From Limnoperna fortunei (taxonomy: Eukaryota; Mollusca; Bivalvia; Mytilida; Modiolidae): DNA of 64,000 nucleotides. This document shows, one piece after another, positions 56,601 to 64,000 of this stretch. The number at the start of each line of letters is the position of its first letter. Position 1 is the stretch's first letter. Under the pieces are notes generated by a model, which was not told the origin of the DNA, did not search any database, and saw only the letters and a program-made list of their open reading frames with translations. The stretch covers positions 67,199,522 to 67,263,521 of the forward strand of contig OX104117.1 of assembly GCA_944474755.1 (NCBI GenBank), written 5' to 3'. The position numbers and the translations under genes were made by a program.

Positions 56601-59600
56601 TAAAAATATGCTGGGACCAATTATTTCAGACCTCTGTTAACCTCATTCCTATCTAAACTCTGAAAATTTTAAGTTAAATGCATCATAAAAGTTTCGCAGT
56701 TCAGTCATTTGAGTCACCGTTTTAAAATCTTGTTCACGACCTTGAATTTCAAGTATTTCCATATTGTAATCAACAAATCTTACAAATAAAGTAAACAGCA
56801 GCAAAATAGAAGGAGTATGATGTTATAAACCCCTTTGGTGTTTTTTTAAAACTCTCTTGTATTAGGTAAGGTGCATACTGGAGATATATGTTTAACTATC
56901 CAGCATGTCCAGTGTGAAGTATGGTTGAATCCATTTACAAAAAGTAGTCTAGCGGTTATGATCAATATTTTTACAAAATAAGAGGTAGTACCGTACAATT
57001 CGTATGTGCAGCGGGACATTGATGGTCTCCTACTGTGAACCAGTGAAAAAAACCTTAATCCAACTTGAGCTGGAGTATACCTGCGAATAATGGTTCTGTT
57101 ATCCTTTAATTATAGGGAGAAGTACTGAGAGTATTGGTATGAACACATTCTCTGGGAAACGCCCACGAGAACAAGATATGGCCTACCTCAGTACTTCATC
57201 ATACCTAAGACAAATGGTAGGCACAGAGAAACCACAGAAATATGGTGATCCTACAAGTATGTATTACAAATAAGGTCTGGCTCATTGAAATATCATTTGT
57301 AGCCTTCTGTTTTTCAGGAAGTAAGTTACTGTTTGTACAATTATTTTCATAAATGATGCTCAAATTTTAAAGTTACAGATTTAAAGTAACTGATTTTTTG
57401 TCCTGATACAGTATTTATGTTAAGAAAGAATGACCACAGATTAAAATAACCAAAAAAAGAATAGCAATATTAACATCTTTTTTTAGAATTAGTGTGCACA
57501 TGTTGTTTGTTTGTTTGAGGTCTTTTTTGCCTGAAAAACAAGAAGTGCAAAAAGATAGCTTTAAATGATTTAGTGTCATATTTTAAAATCTTTGATTGTT
57601 AATTATTGTTATTTTCAGCAAAGCCCCCATTAGGAACTCCTGCATATAAAACACCAGAAGAATATTATGATCAGGTTCTTGAACTAAAAAAGGTAGGTAT
57701 AAAAGTAAATATCAACTATTTTAGTTATTCTGGGGCCTAAGTGGCTGAGTGGTAAGTCATCTATTACTGATTTACATTGAGGTTGTCGGTTCAAATCTAA
57801 CTTTGGGCAGGGTGTCCTCAACTCCAATCACAAGGATGCCAGTATTTCTACTGAAGGTCAGGGGATTTAACAGTATACTTACACTATATTCCCAGTAATA
57901 ACTGGATGTCATGATACAGATGAAATATCGCTGAAAGTGGCATTAAACCTTGTTCAAACATACATTATTCTGAAGTACATGTACTTAAATACAAACACTA
58001 ACATGAAAAAACATCTTCGTTTCCATCAAGCTCTCAATTTGTTCATCTTAAGATAATGGCAGCCATAACATGGCTGACATATGCTTATTTTGAAACAATT
58101 CTTCAGTTAGTGTTCAAAGCATCATCATACACAATAAGCAGATTAAAATACATTAAATTAATATTAGAGTAACATTTTTTACAGTAACTAAAACAAATAT
58201 TTTACAACAAATTGTCGTTAGGACATTAAAACAAAATGTATCATGTTATTTTATTGTTTCAGGTTATTCAAGGTCTAAATCAGGAAAAAGATGTTTTTAA
58301 GGCTAAAATAAGAAGAATTGAAGAAGATAATATTAAAAAGGCATGTTACATATCTAGTTCTTAATTATATTTTTTTAATACTTTAGTAAAATATTAGTGA
58401 TATTTAAAACTTTCATTGCTGGTAAAATTTTGAAGAGATTTCTAACAATTTCTCTACATAAGTAAACAAGAAGTGATGTTATACATCAGTTAAAAATAAA
58501 TAATATTTAAGATTGTATTATTGGTAAAGTTTATGCATGTATCCTGAAAAAAGCAGACACATACACAAAATAGTCTCAAACTGAGAAACTATCAAGGCTT
58601 AATTGTTTTGGTTTGTTTGTTTTTAGGAAAAAGAAATTGCAGGACTACTTGATCCCAAAAAGGTATTATTTATTGAATTCTTCTTTGATAGCTTCTCGGA
58701 ATTAATAGTGCTGCATAACCATAATTCTATTTTATATAAAGTTACTGAGAAAAACTATAAAGTCAACAACTTTTCAACAGGTTACAATCAAGCAAAAATC
58801 TAAACTATCTAAAAAAGGATGGGCAGAAATGTCACCATTGATCATGAATACATGACGAGACCAAGCAACCATGCAAGTGTGATTTTTTTTTCTATTAAAT
58901 GTTCACGTTGAATGCAAGGTTATGTCAGACTGGACAAACAGCAAACAGGGTTTCTAAGTTGTTAATGTAGTTAGTCATTTACTACCGGTACTTTCTGTCA
59001 ACATTCAGGTGGTGGGTTCTTGTCTTACTGCAGGCAAGGTGTGCTTGACTCCAATCTTAATTGACATGGATTGCCCGATTTCAACTGAAGGTGAAGGGTT
59101 TTCTCTGTGTACTTATGTTTCCTTCCACACAAAAAACTAGATGTCACAATATAACTAAAAGATTGCTGAAAGTCGTGATAAACACGTTTCAAACAAACCA
59201 ACAAACAAACAGCAAACAAAAAACTCATTAATTTATATTGTTGAAAATTATCAACTGTTTTCTTAATTGGTTCATACATATGTATTAAGAAACCAATAAC
59301 GTAGTAGTTAAGATTTTTAACATGTATTATTTCTAGAGCTAATAACGTAGTAGTTAAGATTTTTAACATTTATTACTATTTCTAGAGTGATGACGTGCGA
59401 CGAACTTTATCATCAAAGCAACAAGATTCTGCATCTGTTATACACAGTCTAAAACAGAAAATACTGAAATTAGAAGTACAGAACAGAGATAGAGAAGCAG
59501 TCCTAGTGTAAGTTGTTTTTTACCAACTAAAGTGTAGAATTTGTTCTTGTCTCTGTTTCAAGAATGCTTTACTAAAATGTTAATAAACATGTGATAAAGG

Positions 59601-61331
59601 CTTTAGGAATACAAATTATTTAAAAATAGAGCTTTTTTCAAAATCCTGTTAATTGACCAAAATTCAGTGTTGTATTTCTATGTGTCCTTGTTAGTATGCT
59701 TTTATACATTTTACAGTTTACTTGAACTATGCTGATGCAAGTAGTTGATTTCAGGGTATTTGAATCTTTGATGTATTAGTAACATGAACCTTTGAGTTTT
59801 TTTCTGAATTGGCGAACTAATCAAATTTTTATTTTATATTGCAGGAAATTGCAAACAGACCTAAAGACCACAAAAATAGATGAATTGAAACAACAGTTAG
59901 AAGTATGTTTTCAAGAAATTGTCAGATTACAGAATTCAACAGAAACTGGTGCTCATAAATCAAGGTAGTTATGCCAACAATTATGGATTCTGTACAATTT
60001 TTACGGACTAAGCTCTACAAGTATGGTATTATGGACAACCATCTAGTTTTTTTAATGTATTTACACTGATTTTTTTGGATTGGGACTATTCCCTTACCTT
60101 ATGTCTCTCATGGTTTTGTTAATTTTGAAATTTTAACAATTCATGAGTTACAAGTCTGTTGGCACCAAGACAGTTAGATAAGTAGACTACACTTATGGTA
60201 TTATTTTCAGTGTTGAAGCATTTGAAATTTTGTTGTTGTCTTCAAACGAGGTTTAATGTACTTTTACTTTTTGTATTTCTCTAGCTGTATCATGCATGTA
60301 TCGTTTCCAGCTTTGTTTCCTGTTGTTTCTGGTCAAATGTTTATCACAGAAATTATTATGTTTTTGAACTTTTAAAATGACTAATATTAATAATTAATGT
60401 ACAAAATCTGTATTTTTGATTTTATTTTGTAACAGCTCTGTAAAAAGTGGTGCAGACAAAAGAATAAAGGCTCTAAATGAAGCCATTATCAGACTTAGTA
60501 AAGAAAATGAACAGCTTAAATCAGAGAGCCATGGACTGAAGGAGGATCTCAATCGCCAGATAGATGAAAAAGATATTAATGGTAAAATCTTATAAAAAAA
60601 CATTGCTATTAATTTGACACATAAAAAGTTTTTAGATTCCTGTGGCTTCATAAATAAGTCTTTTGAATGTTCATTAAAATTTAAAATAATAAATAGTACA
60701 AGGCAGTGTAGGGGTAAAGGTAGGTAGATCATTTACAATTAACCATCGGTTAGTCTTCTTCAAGATTGCAAGTTCGAGCCTGATTTTGGGCAGTCTTTAC
60801 TGGACTCTAGTTTTAATTGACACCTATTGTCGGTTTTCCTTGCAGGCGGTTGGGGTTTTCTCCATGTGTTAGGCTTCCATTGGTACTTAAAACTTTACAA
60901 CATAATATATCTCACAAATTCCTGAAAGTGGCACTAAAATTCTATAACAAATTCCAAACAAACAAACAATCAAAAGTAGTAAATCAGCAACTGATACTTA
61001 TGGATACAGGTCATACAACAGGAACTGTTCAATTATCTTCAGAATTTTACAGTTTTGTTGATTTCTTGCTACTGGTTAATGTTAAATACAGGTTGTCATT
61101 TTAGTATATGATAATAATGCTGTGGGATTTCCATGATAATTGTTTATCAGATGGTATAAAATCAAAGATATTGATACATTTTTGGAATTATAGTTAAAAA
61201 TGGTTCAATAATCAAAATATTAATTTTTATTAATGTTACATCCTTTTTAGTAAAACAAAAAAAATATTTCAGGTGACTATCAAGACATGAATAGGAAACA
61301 GTTACTTGCACTTGTAAGAAAACTGGAAAAG
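47678..61331 (+). CDS. IQCE: IQ domain-containing protein E, 5' part, twelve coding exons (3' end outside window)
   Basis: Exons 47678-47707, 48690-48746, 55082-55124, 56050-56256, 57116-57256, 57619-57692, 58263-58340, 58627-58662, 59386-59507, 59845-59964, 60436-60581 and 61273-61331 keep phase throughout (371 codons). Family hallmarks: SSYLRQMVGTEKPQ, LGTPAYKTPEEYYDQVLELK, IAGLLDPKK, SVIHSLKQKILKLE, KLQTDLKTTKIDELK, RLSKENEQLKSE and RKQLLALVRKLEK. IQCE is a mainly coiled-coil protein that anchors the EVC-EVC2 complex at the ciliary base with EFCAB7, promoting Hedgehog signalling. The IQ motifs lie in the unseen C-terminal part. Exon 1 (MKTTEMSKSK, or a start at 47693) is inferred from phase and a GTATGC donor. 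The exon 7 donor is GC, not GT. The exon 9 acceptor is tandemly duplicated upstream. Confidence 0.92.
47812..48205. mobile_element. 395-bp element with CRE palindrome and stem-loop, copy 2
   Basis: Nearly identical to 11115-11509. Perfect CRE TGACGTCA at 47932-47939. Stem 48053-48068 / 48075-48090 with one mismatch at a different position from copy 1, consistent with independent point decay of a perfect ancestral stem. It starts about 105 bp after the IQCE exon 1 donor. Confidence 0.85.
49366..50206. mobile_element. Non-autonomous DNA-transposon-like element, 841 bp
   Basis: The termini CAGGGCTCGCATTGG and CCAGCGTGAGCCCTG are inverted (12 of 15 match). ATAAT directly flanks both ends (49361-49365 and 50207-50211). 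The sub-terminal regions hold CTTCGCCCT / ACTTCTCCCT repeats. No transposase ORF. CAGGG termini recall hAT-like MITEs, but those normally make 8-bp duplications, so the superfamily is open. Confidence 0.75.
50576..50606. repeat. (AT)n microsatellite
   Basis: About 15 AT dinucleotides after GGGG, within IQCE intron 2. Confidence 0.95.
50765..51610 (+). repeat. 146-bp tandem repeat within a hairpin-headed element
   Basis: The head GTCTCGACTGCAACGAAAGTCGCTGGAG ends in GTGAGAC, pairing with its start (written here in two parts). Four units start with CCTGACCTTGACCTCAATTT or close variants at 50911, 51056, 51202 and 51348 (periods 145,146,146). Shared words are GGTAGGATGACAATATTTGG and CTAGTACATGACTGTCTGG. 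The right boundary is uncertain. Confidence 0.82.
52968..53107 (+). mobile_element. Head-less SINE copy with 14-bp TSD
   Basis: It begins GAAGGATTGCCAGTTTTCCT and ends GCTGAAAGTGGCGTTAAAC with (CAAA)n. ACCAATCTAAATAA is duplicated exactly at 52954-52967 and 53108-53121. Confidence 0.94.
54035..54271 (+). mobile_element. tRNA-headed SINE, diverged
   Basis: GGGCCTTGAGACAGAGTG head, GATCACATGCCTGTCAACAC, GCAGGGTGTGCTCAACTATA, and a degraded tail AATGGGGTTAAATGCC. Confidence 0.8.
55861..56008 (+). mobile_element. Head-less SINE copy
   Basis: It begins GGATTGCTAGTTTTCCTACT, the same 5' boundary as the copies at 8171-8309 and 52968-53107, and ends with (CAAA)n. No TSD recognised. It ends about 40 bp before the acceptor of IQCE exon 4. 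Confidence 0.88.
56257..57115 (+). other. IQCE intron 4
   Basis: AT-rich intron bounded by GTAAAT and CTTTAATTATAG. No repeat family member recognised. Confidence 0.4.
57733..57964 (+). mobile_element. tRNA-headed SINE, diverged, with possible 8-bp TSD
   Basis: GGGCCTAAGTGGCTGAGTGG head (A-box-like), GGTTCAAATCTAAC B box, GGGCAGGGTGTCCTCAACTC, GCTGAAAGTGGCATTAAACC. TTATTCTG occurs at 57725-57732 and 57965-57972. It starts about 40 bp after the exon 6 donor. Confidence 0.85.
58341..58626 (+). other. IQCE intron 7 with GC-AG borders
   Basis: The exon 7 boundary AAAAAG|GCATGT uses GC in place of GT. The acceptor GTTTGTTTTTAG is normal. The flanking exons join in phase 0 to give EEDNIKK-EKEIAGLLDPKK, the expected IQCE sequence, and no GT donor nearby would do so. 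Confidence 0.75.
58995..59212 (+). mobile_element. SINE, 5'-truncated and diverged
   Basis: CTGTCAACATTCAGG, GGTGTGCTTGACTCCAATCT, TAATTGACATGGATTGCCC, GCTGAAAGTCGTGATAAACA then (CAAA)n. No TSD seen. Confidence 0.82.
59295..59385 (+). repeat. 46-49-bp tandem duplication containing the IQCE exon 9 splice acceptor
   Basis: AATAACGTAGTAGTTAAGAT and TTTTAACAT...TTTCTAGAG occur at 59295-59340 and again from 59341, differing by a 3-base insertion and few substitutions. Each copy ends in an acceptor-like TTTCTAG. Confidence 0.95.
60701..60968 (+). mobile_element. tRNA-headed SINE, diverged
   Basis: AGGCAGTGTAGGGGTAAAGG head, GCAAGTTCGAGCCTGATTTT B box, TTTTAATTGACACCTATTGT, CCTGAAAGTGGCACTAAAAT, ending CAAACAAACAAAC. 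Confidence 0.78.
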
Positions 61332-61425
61332 GTATGTAACAGAATTGTTTTGTATATTATATTATTACAAAACAGTACATTGTCAGGAACTATATATTTT
61401 AGTTTGCATGAGCTTTAGAAAGAAG

Positions 61426-61525
61426 TTTTTTTTCCTACCGCAGGTTGTGGTTTTCTCAGAGTACTGGACGCTGTGATATATCTGAAAAATTGCTGAAATT
61501 GGCCTTAAACACCATTAAACAAACA
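61426..61525 (+). mobile_element. Short SINE 3' fragment
   Basis: TTTCCTACCGCAGGTTGTGG, GTACTGGACGCTGTGATATA, GCTGAAATTGGCCTTAAACA then (CAAA)n. It lacks head and middle. TAGAAA-A-GTTTT words on both sides may be a decayed TSD. Confidence 0.8.
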
Positions 61526-61677
61526 TAGAAACAGTTTTACAGAGTATAAAGTCTCAGAATGTAACAAATATTTATATATTTTAACAATTTAATGAATTAT
61601 GTTGATACTGTATACTTGTGAATCCTCAAAATTAGTCAGTGTGAAAAATAAGATTCAAGAAGCAGTGGAATCACATA

Positions 61678-61742
61678 TGACAACGGCCTCATAATTATTT
61701 TTGTATAGGGGAAACTATTGACATTTTTTGCTCTCACTTAGG
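61678..61742 (+). repeat. 65-bp direct repeat, copy 1
   Basis: TGACAACGGCCTCATAATTA ... GCTCTCACTTAGG matches 63936-64000 at 63 of 65 positions. Confidence 0.97.
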
Positions 61743-63935
61743 CACCAAGTTTCGTTGAGTAATGAGATACCCCTCAAAACGACTGGAATAATTTCACGTA
61801 TATCACATTAAATTTTTGGGGTGCCATGTCAGATAGAATTTTTTGCAAATTTAGAAAATCCGAAGGGTACTCATGGAAACTCCCTTACACCCATAAAATA
61901 GTCCAGAAATAGGCTTTGAACAATCAGATAAAAAAATACCCAATACATTTAATAAATTATCTGAATAAATTTATTTATAAATTCTATATGAAACTGCTTT
62001 TTAAATACAGCTCCAATATTAAAATTCCATTGAATAATAAATCCACTGTCTATGCTACAGTTTGGCGCAGTCAAATATCAAAATAAGAACTATTTTCCTC
62101 TCCCTCAGTCAAAGTTCATTTACAGAGCCGTTGTCAAATTGAAAACAAAATTTTCAATTTTCACACTTTTTACTGTATTTTATTTTTGTTCCCCATATTA
62201 CGAGCAAATCTACCAAGTTTCATCTCATTCCGAAATAAAATAAAGCCGTTTCAACCTGTTTTATGAACAAACTTTAACGCTTTCAATTGTTCAACTCAAC
62301 ACTTGATTTAAAAAAAAATCAACAATTTTCATGTGTCATTATATCTATAGCTGGATGATAAGTTTTCGCTTTCGCAACCTATATATATGTCATAATAAAC
62401 CATAGGAAGGCTATATCTTTAAATAATATCAAGACTGAATTCCAAAGTTATAAAAATTTTACCTTTTTAAGAAGAAAAATGGGCACATTACTTATCTTTT
62501 AGAACAAATTTTTACATTTACTTTCTAATTTTTGTATTAATTTCACAATCAAACATTCTTAAACAGTACTCAATATATAAATAAAATAATTATGGTTCAG
62601 AAATGGTTGTACATTTGTATTTACTAAAATTCAACTGATTATTAATAGGTTAATAGCAATATTTCCAAAGAAGTTTCTTAAAAAAGAGATTTACACAGCC
62701 AGGAGTTTTGAAGCACCCTTTATGACATCATGCAAACTGCTATGATGTTGTAACCATATATTGTAAACAAGTAAACATCAATACAAGAATTTGAAATAAA
62801 TGGTGAAAGCAAAAAAACATGTTTTTAAAATTAGTAACCGAGTGCATTTATTGTGTACAAGGTGCATGGTTACCAAATGAAACCACTCCACCTACTGATA
62901 TGTCACTTTTATATATATATGTGCATATCCTGGCTTTTTTCCATCTACATGTGCACCCCCCCCCCCCCCACAAACAATGTTTAAGCTATCTTTGTAATCT
63001 CACAAAGACATTTCTGTGATTGTATTTCTAAAATAGGAATCGGATTATTATCTTCTAATTTTGTTCTTTCAATATGGATCAATTTTATATATTTACAATA
63101 AAAGCTTCATTTTATAGTTTGTTTACATTCTTCAGTGCCTACAATTATCTCCCTTGGTTGACAAGGTTTTAACTCTATTAGTGTCTATTTTGTTAATTGC
63201 TAAAAGGTAGAAATATGAATGTTAATTACAAGTGTTTCCCCTTGGTAAAATTAAGCATTTGAGGAAAAATGCTGGATTTAAATACATCTTGTACAAATGG
63301 TCATGCAATCATAATTTGTTTGGGGGGAAAATTGCGTGCTAGATTATGACCCGACTCTATCTGTTGCTACTGGATCAGTTTTTCAGACAAAAATTAATGA
63401 TATAAATAAAATACAAACCATATTTTACTGGCTTTGCATGCTTTTTGGGTAAACAGTATCATGGATTTGGTTGAAAGTACATTTGTGAGCAATATCATAT
63501 AGAACCTTTTCTCGCAGATTTCCCATGCACTATGTTTTGCTGTTCTAAAGGGTTGAAGTACACACAGGTATTTTTTTTTTGGTTTAGTTCAAAGTTAAAT
63601 TTATTTGGTTGCAATAGTGTTTAATAACTAAATTAGTTTTCGCTTCTATTTTCCATTGAGTAACTTAGCAATTTTTTCTTAAATTCTTTGTTGTTTCTGT
63701 CTACAAGGAAATCTGACAATTTTATGCCATTCAAGGCCATGTAACTTACTGTTTAAAACCATAAATTTTAATGTTTTTGAGTAAAATTTAGACAGAAAGA
63801 TGTATTTTTTAATTGTTTACTGTTATCTGACAGAATAAAGTGAAAGTTACTGCATTATAGCTGCAGTGGTTGAACTAATAACATCATTGACATACAAACT
63901 TTTAGACAACAAAGTAAAAATTCAACACTTCAACT

Positions 63936-64000
63936 TGACAACGGCCTCTTAATTTTTTTTGTATAGGGGAAACTATTGACATTTTTTGCTCTCACTTAGG
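63936..64000 (+). repeat. 65-bp direct repeat, copy 2 (runs off window)
   Basis: TGACAACGGCCTCTTAATTT ... GCTCTCACTTAGG is identical to copy 1 except two positions, and is cut by the window end. The full repeat length is therefore unknown. Confidence 0.95.

Larger units (their letters stand above)
61332..64000 (+). other. IQCE intron 12 (incomplete)
   Basis: It begins GTATGT. It contains a head-less SINE (61426-61525) and a 65-bp direct repeat at 61678-61742 and 63936-64000. No further IQCE exon is seen before the window ends. Confidence 0.5.

Overview
The window is AT-rich animal nuclear DNA. Genes are split by GT-AG introns, most of the sequence is intron or intergenic, and it is packed with short interspersed repeats. 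A tRNA-headed SINE with the tail GCTGAAAGTGGCGTTAAAC plus (CAAA)n occurs about 19 times. Together with hairpin-headed ATGCCCCCGC elements, this is the repeat style I associate with bivalve molluscs. The organism call is an inference from repeat type; no species is claimed.

Four protein-coding loci are supported by splice models whose reading phase agrees across every junction. (1) A minus-strand gene of unknown function occupies about 612-9144 (six coding exons; it may run off the left edge). (2) RPS15A (ribosomal protein uS8) is complete on the plus strand, 12589-18024, four coding exons, 130 aa. (3) CENPX/MHF2, a histone-fold centromere and Fanconi-pathway protein, is complete on the minus strand, 37745-46944, six coding exons, 80 aa. 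(4) IQCE, a ciliary Hedgehog-pathway scaffold, starts at about 47678 on the plus strand; twelve coding exons (371 codons) are visible to 61331, and the IQ-motif part lies beyond the window. CENPX and IQCE are head to head with about 730 bp between their start codons. A fifth candidate is an intronless 183-codon ORF (24393-24944, minus) with a good start context and a TATA-like box, but no family I recognise.

Layout: 1-9.1 kb, the unknown minus gene, with a 117-bp minisatellite and a GACG/GACA microsatellite in or near its introns; 9.1-12.1 kb, a repeat-bearing gap that may be a shared promoter region; 12.1-18.05 kb, RPS15A with three ATGCCCCCGC elements and a fold-back element in its introns; 18-37.7 kb, a gene-poor block of SINEs, fold-back elements and the orphan ORF; 37.7-46.9 kb, CENPX, whose third intron carries a broken, 5'-truncated LINE in antisense orientation; 47.7-64 kb, IQCE with many intronic SINEs and DNA-transposon-like elements.

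The genes do not form one pathway. The most informative signal is in the mobile DNA. Seven copies of two SINE families have exact 12-14 bp target-site duplications. The two families appear to share a 3' tail. Several copies lack the tRNA head at the same boundary. A 395-bp element with palindromic CRE sites lies near the 5' ends of three genes.
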